A stretch of DNA of 64,000 nucleotides, taken from the NCBI RefSeq assembly GCF_002847285.1, contig NZ_CP025407.1, forward strand, positions 310,001 to 374,000. Reading direction: 5' to 3'. The notes below the pieces were generated by a model. That model was not told the DNA's origin, did no database searches, and saw only the letters and a program-made list of their open reading frames with translations. The translations under genes were made by a program, and so were the position numbers. This document shows positions 51,051 to 58,387 of the stretch, in pieces. The stretch is from Streptomyces sp. CMB-StM0423. Lineage in GTDB: Bacteria; Actinomycetota; Actinomycetes; Streptomycetales; Streptomycetaceae. The stretch's first letter is position 1. The number at the start of each line of letters is the position of its first letter.

Positions 51051-51824
51051 TCAGCTCCTCACCGCTACGGGCCGCGGGGCGGTGCCGGCGGCGGCACGGC
51101 TGCCCTCCCGGGGAACGAAGCTGTAGCAGGGCAGCGGGCCCGTCAGCCGCAGCTCCACCATGTCCCGCAGTTCGGCCGACCTGCGGTCGACCAGCTCTCT
51201 GCACCGCTCCGCGTGCGCCTGGGGCATGAGATAGGAGGTGTTGAGCACGCACCCGGGCACCTCGGCACCCTGGACGCACTCGTCGGCGAGCACCGCCAGC
51301 TCCTGCGCGACGCCGTCGGCGGCTTGGGCGGCCCGCCGGGCGAGGGCCTCGGCAATGGCCGAGCCGAGCCGGACGCTGCCCTCGTAGGACGGCCGCCGGC
51401 GGACGTCCGCCGCCAGCCGCCGTACGGCCGGGTCGGCCCGCACGAGTGCCTCCACGCCGCCCTGTGCGGGCATGGCCTTGAGGTTCATCTCGGTGCGGCG
51501 ATCGAGCCTTCGCAGGGTGGCGAGGTGTGTCGCGGCCGCGGCGTCGAGGGCGCGTCGTACCGTCTCCTCGCCGTCGGCGACCATCCCGAACCGCATCGGC
51601 AGGACGGGGGCCACTGCGCAGAGGGCCAGCAGCAGGTCCTGGTGGCCGGTCAGATCGCGCCTGCGTGCGCGCAGATCGGGCGGCACGTCGCTGACGACCG
51701 CAGCCAGCTCGCCCGCGGGCAGCAGCCGGACCGGGGCCGGCGGCCTGCCCACGCCCCGGAGGTCGAGCGGCAGCGCCAGGTCGGCGTGGACGACCGCGTA
51801 CACGTAGAGCGGAGAGGGGGCCAC
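51051..51824 (-). CDS. gvpF: Gas vesicle protein GvpF
   Basis: A 257-residue GvpL/F-family protein: LYVYAVVHADLALPLDLRGVGRP, VRLLPAGELAAVVSDVPPDLRARRRDLTGHQDLLLAL, VLPMRFGMVADGEETVRRAL, VLNTSYLMPQAHAERCRELVDR, ELRLTGPLPCYSFV. The M-R-F-G motif and the terminal L-T-G-P-x-P-x-Y-S-F motif are intact. It chaperones the GvpA monomer. It sits two bases before gvpG. Confidence 0.93.
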   Translation of the reverse strand: MAPSPLYVYAVVHADLALPLDLRGVGRPPAPVRLLPAGELAAVVSDVPPDLRARRRDLTGHQDLLLALCAVAPVLPMRFGMVADGEETVRRALDAAAATHLATLRRLDRRTEMNLKAMPAQGGVEALVRADPAVRRLAADVRRRPSYEGSVRLGSAIAEALARRAAQAADGVAQELAVLADECVQGAEVPGCVLNTSYLMPQAHAERCRELVDRRSAELRDMVELRLTGPLPCYSFVPREGSRAAAGTAPRPVAVRS

Positions 51825-51827
51825 GGC

Positions 51828-52343
51828 TCACGCCGCCCTGGAGTGCTTGCTCGAACGGCCGGAGGTTTTCGAGGCGGACTTCTTGGCCGGCTTGGAGCGG
51901 GTGCCCGAAGCACGTTTGCGGGGCGGTGCCTTCTTCGTCTCCTCCTCGTACCGCTCGTCGTACCCGTCCTCCCGGTCGTCGTCCTCGTCGATCCCGATCG
52001 CCTCCTTGACGCGACCGCCGAGGGACCTGGCGGCCCTCTTGGCCCCGGTGGTGGCGACGGCGCTGCGGGACATGCCGGCGAACAGGTCGGGGACCGTCCG
52101 GCTGGAGGCGTCCTCGTTGAGGTCGAGACGGTTGCAGACCTCGGCGAAGCGAAGGTAGGTGTCGACGCTGGCGACCACGATGCGGGCGTCGATCTTGAGG
52201 ATCTCGATGCCGACGAGCGACACCCGGACGAAGATGTCGATGACCATGCCGCGGTCGAGGATCAGCTCAAGGACGTCGTAGAGGGTTCCGGCACGCGGGA
52301 CACAGACTGCGGCCTCGTTGTACGTGGTGGTGGTCGTCGACAT
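51828..52343 (-). CDS. gvpA: Gas vesicle major shell protein GvpA, extended
   Basis: A 171-residue GvpA. The shell-forming core lies at about residues 19-75: GTLYDVLELILDRGMVIDIFVRVSLVGIEILKIDARIVVASVDTYLRFAEVCNRLDL. The canonical sequence L-x-D-V-L-x-x-I-L-D-[KR]-G-x-V-I-D is kept, but VDIWARVSLVGIE is altered to IDIFVRVSLVGIE. A C-terminal extension of nearly 100 residues follows, first acidic (IDEDDDREDGYDERYEEE) then basic (PPRKRASGTRSKPAKKSASK). Classical GvpA is about 70 residues; extended versions are usual in streptomycetes. The tail would sit on the vesicle surface or block assembly. Confidence 0.93.
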   Translation of the reverse strand: MSTTTTTYNEAAVCVPRAGTLYDVLELILDRGMVIDIFVRVSLVGIEILKIDARIVVASVDTYLRFAEVCNRLDLNEDASSRTVPDLFAGMSRSAVATTGAKRAARSLGGRVKEAIGIDEDDDREDGYDERYEEETKKAPPRKRASGTRSKPAKKSASKTSGRSSKHSRAA

Positions 52344-52382
52344 AGGGGCTCTTCCTCTTCCAGGGGTACGGCGTTGTCGCCG

Positions 52383-52721
52383 TCAGTCGTCCCGTGCGCC
52401 GCGCCGGTAGCGCCTGATCCGCTCGTACTCGACGAGGCGTCCCCCGCTGTCGAGTTCCACCGCGTAGGTCGCCAGCAGGCTGGTCGTGTCCGGGATCCGC
52501 GGCACTTCGAGCACGTCCACGTGCACCCGCCAGCCCTCCTCGGCCCGGCGCACGGCAGACACGCCTTCGGTCTCGTGGCTGATGAGGCGCGCCAGGCTGC
52601 GGCACGCACGGCGGGCGGCCTCCTCGGGCCCGTCGACCGCGTGGTCGGCCTTGCTCCCGGAGGGACGCTTCGAGGTGGACTTCGCGGCAGGTCGGGCCCG
52701 CCGTTCGCGTTGCTCGGACAC
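52383..52721 (-). CDS. gvpO: Gas vesicle protein GvpO
   Basis: A 112-residue GvpO: a basic disordered N-terminus, then EAARRACRSLARLISHETEGVSAVRRAEEGWRVHVDVLEVPRIPDTTSLLATYAVELDSGGRLVEYERIRRYRRG, matching the GvpO signature (W-x-V-x-V-[ED]-V-x-E-x-x-R-[IV]-P-x-[TS]-x-D-x-L-A-x-Y-x-V). GvpO is first in the operon and is required for vesicle formation in haloarchaea. GTG 52719-52721. The operon promoter should lie at 52722-52860; a GGGGATAC element there resembles a SigB-type -10, weakly. Confidence 0.92.
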   Translation of the reverse strand: MSEQRERRARPAAKSTSKRPSGSKADHAVDGPEEAARRACRSLARLISHETEGVSAVRRAEEGWRVHVDVLEVPRIPDTTSLLATYAVELDSGGRLVEYERIRRYRRGARDD

Positions 52722-52860
52722 AGGCTCAGTCTGTGGCGGCTCCGGTATCCCCGCACGTGGCGGTGGTCCATACGGGGAGCGGTGACGAGGCGATGGGCGG
52801 CATCGCGGAGGCGGCGGGGAAGGTACGGGCGGCTTTTCGCCGGAGCCCGGCACCCCTTGT

Positions 52861-53306
52861 TCAGTGCGGTGGCGGTTTCGGGTCCAGGGCGTTGCCGACG
52901 GTGCGGCCGCCCTCTCCGGGCATCCGCTGGATCCGGGGCGGCACCCACACCTCGGTGGCGCCGGGGCCCACGCGGGCAAGAACGCAGTCCTGCGCGTCGA
53001 AGCCGTTGCCCTCGACGGTCAGAAGCACCCCGACCCGGCCGCCGTCCGCCTGCACCTCGGTACGGATCGCCGGATCCAGGTCCAGGGCGGCGAGCGTACG
53101 GCGCACCTCGGCCGCGTCACCCCGTCGAGGCCGGAAGCCAGGCGCCCGACCTCCTCCGCCGTGCGCGGGAGCTGGCTGTACGGCCGCTCGCCCGCCTTCC
53201 TGGCCGCTTCCCGTGCGGCGTCCGTCGCCTCGCCCTCGGGAAACCGCACCACCCCGCACCCGGCGGCGAACAGCAACAGCGGGACGAGCAGCAGCAGTCG
53301 GCGCAT
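52861..53306 (-). CDS. Small lipoprotein, frameshifted
   Basis: Starts MRRLLLLVPLLLFAAGCGVV with a textbook lipobox (FAAGC) at ATG 53304-53306, ribosome site GGAAGGG. It continues SQLPRTAEEVGRLASGLDGV, then at about 53120 the frame shifts to DAAEVRRTLAALDLDPAIRTEVQADGGRVGVLLTVEGNGFDAQDCVLARVGPGATEVWVPPRIQRMPGE. Read together it is a lipoprotein of about 145 residues in a Streptomyces family of unknown role. The end of the protein is in-frame with a TGA at 52861. The break may be an assembly error or decay. Confidence 0.7.
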
Positions 53307-53545
53307 GCGACCACCCTTCCGCCGCCGCGCGCGGCGGCAATCGCCCACGTACTCAGAGGGGTGCAGGGGAGGGTACTCAGCGGGTGCGGCGATCAGACGC
53401 GGGCGCCCGCGAGGTTTCCGGGCGGGTGTACACCTCGTCCTCTGGACCAGCAGCTCCGCTGCGGCGGGCAAACGCAGGAGACAGCATCCACACTCTGCAC
53501 CCGGGAGGCGTGAGCACGCCCCCGCACCCCGCCGTACCGGGCGGG

Positions 53546-53822
53546 TCAGGTACCTCCCTGGACCAGCAGGAAGATGCGCTCGGGGTCGAAGGGTGTCCAG
53601 AAAGGCGCCGGCACGCCCGCAAGGCGCAGACGGCAGGCCGTGCCGCCCTCCGGGTCGGTCCACCAGGCGGTGATGGTGCCCGGCCAGGGCCGGCCGGACC
53701 GGTCGTACACCTCGACCCGCCGGTACGCAGGGGTGGCCTGGCCCTCGGGAGGTGCCGCGGGGGGGGCGCAGGTTGTCGATGACGCCCTCCACCTCCGCTG
53801 CGCGGTTCTCCTCCTCGCCCAC
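53546..53822 (-). CDS. Small protein, frameshifted at G8/C8 run
   Basis: A GTG at 53820-53822 behind GGAGG begins GEEENRAAEVEGVIDNLRPP, and after the run of eight Gs at 53759-53766 the next frame gives PEGQATPAYRRVEVYDRSGRPWPGTITAWWTDPEG, CRLRLAGVPAPFWTPFDPERIFLLVQGG and a stop at 53546. Together these make a protein of about 90 residues with a beta-barrel-like WWTDPEG strand. An alternative is a frame starting at MNDWTKE (53851) without the shift. Family not recognised. A TTGCGCAA palindrome lies just upstream. Confidence 0.6.
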
Positions 53823-53852
53823 TCTCCCGCCTCCTTCGTCCAGTCATTCATT

Positions 53853-53864
53853 CATTGCGCAATG
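53853..53864. promoter_or_regulatory. CATTGCGCAATG palindrome
   Basis: A perfect 12-bp palindrome containing TTGCGCAA, 30 bases upstream of the small protein start and just after the LCP gene stop. The same core recurs at 56350 and 56434. Probably an operator; the regulator is unknown. Confidence 0.45.
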
Positions 53865-53881
53865 TAGAAAGTATCAGCGGA

Positions 53882-55561
53882 TCACCAGGTGTAGCCGGGA
53901 TTGACCTCCATGCACGCGGACTCGTCGTCCCCGACGAGGGGGTTGGCACTGTCCGGTGCCTTGCCCGGGGGCTCGGCAGCGGCTTCTTCCGGATAGCGGG
54001 TGTCCGTGCGCCAGTCCGCGCCGATGACCAGCGTCACCGACGGCACCTGGGCCGACTGGCGGACCGCCTGCCGTGGCAGGCCCAGCGCCTCGGCCACCGC
54101 GAGGGCGTTGCCGCGCTCCTCCGCGCTGCCATAGGTCAGCGTGGTGTCGGCCTGGGAGGCGGGGGTGGCGTCGGTCGTCGCCCCGGTGAAGCCGAGACCG
54201 GCCAGGTGCTCACTGATCTCACCGGCCCGGCCGGTGACCGGCGCCTGCGCGGCGGTCCCGGTGCCGTTCCGGACCGTCACGGCGATGGCGGGTGCGGGAT
54301 CGGCATCGGGAGCGGGCGAGGAGGCGGGCCCGCTCCCGTCGTCCCTCGCGCCCTTGCCGTCGAAGGCCCGGTCCTCGCGCAGCAGAGTCCACAGTTGATC
54401 GGCGTCGCCCTCCTGCGGAATGACGCGGTTCGGGTCCTGGGGCGCGTACGCGAACGGCATGGTGGTCATGGTGATACGCCCGGCGGGCACGCGCTTGAGT
54501 TCGCCCGCCAGGTCGTGCAGCTTCTTGATCGACCCCAGCCCGTCGTCGACGGTGAGCGCGTCGGTGGCGGCGGAGGCCAGGGCGCGCAGCTTGCCCGGGT
54601 CGGTCAGCTTCGTACCGGCCTTGAGTTCGCGGACCATCGCGTTCATGTACTGGTGCTGGGCGTGCGCCCGGCCGATGTCGCTGCCGTCCTCGAAGCCGTG
54701 CCGGGTACGCAGCCACTGCAGCGCCTGCTCTCCCTGGACCACCGTGGTGCCCTTCTCCAGCCGCAGCCCGGATTTCGGGTCGTCCACGTTGTCCCGTACG
54801 CATACGGGCACGCCGCCGACCGCGTCCGCCATCTGCACCACCCCGGCGAAGTCGACCATGACGAAGTGGTCGACCGGGACCCCGGTCAGCTCCTCCCAGG
54901 CGGCCACCGTGCAGCCGGGACCGCCGTGCTGGAGGCTGGTGTTGATCTGCGCCGCGCTCTCCTCGGGATAGACGGTGCCGTCCTTGGGATCGGTGCACTC
55001 GGGGATCGTGACGAGCGTGTCGCGGGGCACGCTGACCACGGACATGTTGCTGCGGTCGGCCGCGACGTGCAGCAGCATCTGCACGTCCGCCAGCGGGTCG
55101 CTGCCCACCGATGCCTTCGAGCCGCCCAGTTGGAGGTTCTCCTCGGAGTTCCGGCTGTCGGAACCGATCAGCAGGATGTTCAACGGTGTCTGCCCGGCGG
55201 CGTTCGGCGCCTCGTCGTCGAGCTTGTTCCTGCCGAGGTGGAGTTCCTCCTTGGACAGCTTGCTGTTGAGGTACTCGTAGTAGAGGTAGCCCGCCCCCGC
55301 GCAGGCGACGATCAGTCCGGACACACCGCCCGCGACCCACCGCAGCACGCGGCGCCTGCGGCGGCGTGGCGTTCCGCCGGGTCCGTGCCTCGCCTCATGT
55401 CCGGCACCCGAGGGTCCTGTTGCCCCGGCACCGCGCTGCGGTGGCACGGCGTCCGGGGAGAGGTCGCCGTACGAGCCGGGGTCGTCGGCGGCGGGATACG
55501 GGCGCCGGTGTGCGCCGTGTCCGCGGGCTGTGCCGCGACTCAATCGTGCCTCCTGGTCCAT
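53882..55561 (-). CDS. LytR-CpsA-Psr (LCP) family cell-wall glycopolymer ligase
   Basis: A 559-residue membrane enzyme. A basic disordered N-terminus of 70 residues precedes one helix (VLRWVAGGVSGLIVACAGAGYLYY). The LCP domain spans about 120-340: TPLNILLIGSDSRNSEE, ADVQMLLHVAADRSNMSVVSVPRDTLVTIP, INTSLQHGGPGCTVAAWEELTGVPVDHFVMVDFAGVVQMADAVGGVPVCV, QALQWLRTRHGFEDGSDIGRAHAQHQYMNAM with the catalytic Arg and Asp residues. A LytR_C domain closes it (AIAVTVRNGTGTAAQAPVTGRA). LCP enzymes attach teichoic-acid-like or arabinogalactan polymers to peptidoglycan. It is lone in direction with TerD upstream. Confidence 0.93.
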   Translation of the reverse strand: MDQEARLSRGTARGHGAHRRPYPAADDPGSYGDLSPDAVPPQRGAGATGPSGAGHEARHGPGGTPRRRRRRVLRWVAGGVSGLIVACAGAGYLYYEYLNSKLSKEELHLGRNKLDDEAPNAAGQTPLNILLIGSDSRNSEENLQLGGSKASVGSDPLADVQMLLHVAADRSNMSVVSVPRDTLVTIPECTDPKDGTVYPEESAAQINTSLQHGGPGCTVAAWEELTGVPVDHFVMVDFAGVVQMADAVGGVPVCVRDNVDDPKSGLRLEKGTTVVQGEQALQWLRTRHGFEDGSDIGRAHAQHQYMNAMVRELKAGTKLTDPGKLRALASAATDALTVDDGLGSIKKLHDLAGELKRVPAGRITMTTMPFAYAPQDPNRVIPQEGDADQLWTLLREDRAFDGKGARDDGSGPASSPAPDADPAPAIAVTVRNGTGTAAQAPVTGRAGEISEHLAGLGFTGATTDATPASQADTTLTYGSAEERGNALAVAEALGLPRQAVRQSAQVPSVTLVIGADWRTDTRYPEEAAAEPPGKAPDSANPLVGDDESACMEVNPGYTW

Positions 55562-55648
55562 CGGATGGATCGCGGGTGCGGAGAGGTGCCGGCACCTGGT
55601 GGATGAGAGTGGCGATCCGGGTGACGGGATCCGGAGGGCTGCCCCTTC

Positions 55649-55681
55649 CGGCGGCGCCCCGGGCTTCCGGGGCCGCCGCCG
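55649..55681 (-). terminator. Hairpin terminator after TerD gene
   Basis: CCCCGG-GCTT-CCGGGG forms the top of the stem (55657-55672) and CGGCGGC / GCCGCCG extend it with one bulged base. It ends 17 bases beyond the terD-like stop on the minus strand. Confidence 0.55.
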
Positions 55682-55697
55682 TGGACTTCCCGTGGCG

Positions 55698-56273
55698 TCA
55701 GATGTTGACGCCGAAGTCCTGAGCGATGCCGGCCAGTCCGGACGCGTAGCCCTGGCCTACCGCCCGGAACTTCCACTCCGCGCCGTGCCGGTAGAGCTCG
55801 CCGAAGACCATGGCGGTCTCGGTGGAGGCGTCCTCGCTGAGGTCGTACCGGGCCAGCTCGGCGCCGCCCGCCTGGTTGACCACGCGGATGAAGGCGTTGC
55901 GGACCTGGCCGAAGTTCTGCTGGCGGGTGTCGGCGTCGTGGATGGACACCGGGAAGACGATCTTGGCCACTTCCGCGGGCACGGCGGCGAGATTGATGTT
56001 GATGGACTCGTCGTCGCCTTCGCCCTCGCCGGTGAGGTTGTCCCCGGTGTGCTGAACGGAGCCGTCGGGGCTGGTCAGGTTGTTGTAGAAGACGAAGTGC
56101 CGGTCGGAGACGACCTTGCCGGCGTCGTTGCACAGCATGGCGCTGGCGTCCAGGTCGTATTCGGCTCCCGTGGTCGTGCGCACATCCCAGCCGAGGCCGA
56201 CGGTCACCGCCGTCAGGCCCGGCGCCTCCTTCGAGAGCGAGACGTTGCCACCTTTGGAGAGGCTGACCCCCAT
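55698..56273 (-). CDS. TerD-family stress protein
   Basis: A 191-residue TerD protein: [148 protein letters not shown]. The acidic [11 protein letters not shown] loop with the aspartates binds Ca2+. TerD proteins are stress-linked and affect differentiation in Streptomyces. ATG 56271-56273; the divergent spacer to tatA holds two TTGCGCAA palindromes. Confidence 0.93.
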   Translation of the reverse strand: MGVSLSKGGNVSLSKEAPGLTAVTVGLGWDVRTTTGAEYDLDASAMLCNDAGKVVSDRHFVFYNNLTSPDGSVQHTGDNLTGEGEGDDESININLAAVPAEVAKIVFPVSIHDADTRQQNFGQVRNAFIRVVNQAGGAELARYDLSEDASTETAMVFGELYRHGAEWKFRAVGQGYASGLAGIAQDFGVNI

Positions 56274-56349
56274 GTGATTCCTCCACTGAGATTCGTAAGG
56301 CTGTCGTACTCACCGGATCAACGTCGGCGACCCGACCGGAGTTCCTTAG

Positions 56350-56357
56350 TTGCGCAA
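56350..56357. promoter_or_regulatory. TTGCGCAA palindrome, copy 2
   Basis: An exact copy of the 8-bp palindrome in the terD-tatA spacer, in an unusually AT-rich stretch (GTAGCAAAACTAC follows, itself near-palindromic). It lies 77 bases upstream of the terD-like start. Confidence 0.4.
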
Positions 56358-56433
56358 GTAGCAAAACTACACTCGGCAGGAGCGTGCCGCAGACCACCGG
56401 GTGCGGGCGTCGGGGTGAGCCAACATGTTACTG

Positions 56434-56441
56434 TTGCGCAA
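56434..56441. promoter_or_regulatory. TTGCGCAA palindrome, copy 3
   Basis: The third exact copy, 84 bases (eight helical turns) from copy 2 and 77 bases upstream of the tatA start, so the two copies are symmetrically placed 77 bases from each divergent gene. This symmetry favours a shared regulator. Confidence 0.4.
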
Positions 56442-56517
56442 TATTTGAAGTGTTGAGGACTCCGGGACCGCCGGCGAGGCGGTTCGGGGTCACCGCCCCG
56501 GCGCGAAGGTGAGAGTG

Positions 56518-56871
56518 ATGTTCGGACGGCTCGGACCCGCGGAGGTCATCCTTGTTCTGGTCGTCGTCATCCTGTTGTTCGGCGCGAAGAAGCTGCCGGA
56601 CATGGCCCGTTCGCTCGGCAAGTCGGCCCGCATCCTCAAGAGCGAGGCCAAGGCGATGAAGAACGAGGGCCCGCCGGACGAGGCCCCCGCGGCGAATCCG
56701 CCGCACCCCGGGCCCAGGACCGTCGAGGCCGCCCCGGGGGAGGTGGGCGGTTCCCGCCCGGCCGCGGACAGGCAGCCGCAGAACGCGGAGCAGGCGCGCC
56801 CGCAGCAGGCGCAGCGCCCGGGGAGCCATCAGGAGCAGACCGTGGCCGGGGACGACCACGGCACACCATGA
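56518..56871 (+). CDS. tatA: Twin-arginine translocase subunit TatA
   Basis: A 117-residue TatA. A short N-terminal helix ([39 protein letters not shown]) carries the FGxKKLPxxARSLGKSxRIxKSE signature and the amphipathic helix; the C-terminal 75 residues are Pro/Gln-rich and disordered. It forms the Tat pore for folded proteins. ATG 56518 has GAAGG upstream; a GTG one codon earlier is also possible. It is nine bases before tatC. In streptomycetes the housekeeping tatA-tatC lies near proteasome genes, so this is probably a second set. Confidence 0.93.
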   Translation: MFGRLGPAEVILVLVVVILLFGAKKLPDMARSLGKSARILKSEAKAMKNEGPPDEAPAANPPHPGPRTVEAAPGEVGGSRPAADRQPQNAEQARPQQAQRPGSHQEQTVAGDDHGTP

Positions 56872-56880
56872 GGACGCGGG

Positions 56881-57885
56881 TTGCTACACGTTGCCCGGCG
56901 TGAGGGGCGCGGAGAGAAGGATCCCGAGGGGCGTATGGCCCTCGCGGACCACCTCCGCGAGCTGCGCGACCGGCTGATCAAGGCGATCGGGGCCATCCTG
57001 GTCGTGACGATCGCCGCGCTCTTCGTCTACCAGGACATCGTCGACTTCCTGATGGACCCGGTGCTGAGGTCCGTGGGCTGCCGGGACGGGCTGCAGGCGT
57101 CGGACATCGGCGAGCAGAAGGGCTGCGCCGACTTCACGGTGAACGGGCTGCTGTCGCCGTTCACGATCATGCTCAAGGTCTCCTTCCTGACCGGTCTGGT
57201 GCTGGCGACGCCGGTCTGGCTGTACCAGTTGTGGGCCTTCCTCGCCCCCGGCCTGCACAAGCACGAGAAGAAGTACTCGCTCGGCTTCGTCGCCGCCGGC
57301 GTGCCGCTCTTCGTCGGCGGCGCCTACTTCGCGTACCGGATCCTGCCCACGACCGCCGAGGTGCTGCTGGACTTCACCCCAGAGAACGCGAAGAACCTGC
57401 TGCCCCTGCCCGACTTCATCGACCTGCTGACCCGCATGGTCATCGTCTTCGGGCTCTCCTTCGAGCTGCCGCTGGTGCTGGTGATGCTCAACTTGGGCGG
57501 CGCCGTCACCGGCCGCCGGATGCTCGGCTGGTGGCGCTGGATGATCATGGGCATCACCACGTTCGGTGCCGTCGCCACTCCCAGCACCGACCCCATCGGC
57601 ATGTTCGCCCTGGCCGGCCCGGTGATCGTGCTCTACTTCGCGGCCACCGGGTTCGCCCTGCTCAACGACCGCCGCCGGGCCCGCGTGGCCGCCCGGGGAC
57701 CGGCGGACGACGAGGCGTCCGACCTCGACCTCACCCCCGCGGACGTGGGCGCGCCCGAGGACGTCACCGAGGCCGAGCCAGTCTCCGCGGTGCTGCCCGG
57801 GCAGGCCACCGGCGAACCGGGAGACGCGGGCCGGGCGCCGGACGACCGCGCACCGCGGCGAAGCGGTGACGACGACGCCACCTGA
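56881..57885 (+). CDS. tatC: Twin-arginine translocase subunit TatC
   Basis: A 334-residue TatC with six helices: KDPEGRMALADHLRELRDRLIKAIGAILVVTIAALFVY, SPFTIMLKVSFLTGLVLATPVWLYQLWAFLAPGLHKHEKKYS, SLGFVAAGVPLFVGGAYFAY, FIDLLTRMVIVFGLSFELPLVLVMLNLGG, WWRWMIMGITTFGAVATPSTDPIGMFALAGPVIVLYF. The signal-binding Glu and the conserved LxELRxRL and F-E-L-P are intact. The TTG at 56881 matches the usual longer N-terminus with KDPEGRM; a start at the inner ATG (56935) is possible. The C-terminal 60 residues are acidic and disordered. No tatB is encoded with it. Confidence 0.92.
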   Translation: MLHVARREGRGEKDPEGRMALADHLRELRDRLIKAIGAILVVTIAALFVYQDIVDFLMDPVLRSVGCRDGLQASDIGEQKGCADFTVNGLLSPFTIMLKVSFLTGLVLATPVWLYQLWAFLAPGLHKHEKKYSLGFVAAGVPLFVGGAYFAYRILPTTAEVLLDFTPENAKNLLPLPDFIDLLTRMVIVFGLSFELPLVLVMLNLGGAVTGRRMLGWWRWMIMGITTFGAVATPSTDPIGMFALAGPVIVLYFAATGFALLNDRRRARVAARGPADDEASDLDLTPADVGAPEDVTEAEPVSAVLPGQATGEPGDAGRAPDDRAPRRSGDDDAT

Positions 57886-58042
57886 GCCCTCGCACGGTGC
57901 CGGGGACGCGAATCGGACGTGCGGCCGGGACCGGCCGGTTCCGTACCGGCGGACGGGCCGCCTGCCGGGCGCGGTGGGCGCGTCCTCGGCTTACCTAGAC
58001 TGAGCGCTCGGACGCGGGGCGGCGGAACGTCAGGAGAGAGCG

Positions 58043-58387
58043 GTGGCCAGGAGTATCGGTGATGAAGACCCGCCGGCAGATGTGCTCGCCGAGGCGGCCG
58101 GGACCTGCGGCCTGCTTGCCTCGCCGGCCCGGCTGCACATCCTCTGGGCGCTCGCGCACGGCGAGAGCGACGTGACCGGGCTGGCCGAGCGGGTGGGCGG
58201 GGCGCTGCCGTCGGTGAGCCAGCACCTGACGAAGCTGAAGCTGGCGGGATTGGTGCGCTCCCGGCGGGAGGGCCGGCGCGTGGTGTACGTGATCGACGAC
58301 CCCGATGTGGTGAGCATGGTGCACTGGCTGGTCGGCCCCCGGACCGAGGGCGGACGCGGGGGACGGATGCGTGACCTGGGCGCCTGA
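58043..58387 (+). CDS. ArsR/SmtB-family regulator
   Basis: A 114-residue winged-helix repressor: ADVLAEAAGTCGLLASPARLHILWALAHGESDVTGLAERVGGALPSVSQHLTKLKLAGLVRSRREGRRVVYVIDDPDVVSMVHWLV. Cys near residue 23 and Asp/His in the last helix (D-P-D-V-V-S-M-V-H) are plausible metal ligands of the CmtR/SmtB type. GTG 58043 has AGGAGAG upstream. Its stop overlaps the ATPase start by 17 bp, so the pair is one operon and the regulator likely senses the ATPase substrate. Confidence 0.92.
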   Translation: MARSIGDEDPPADVLAEAAGTCGLLASPARLHILWALAHGESDVTGLAERVGGALPSVSQHLTKLKLAGLVRSRREGRRVVYVIDDPDVVSMVHWLVGPRTEGGRGGRMRDLGA

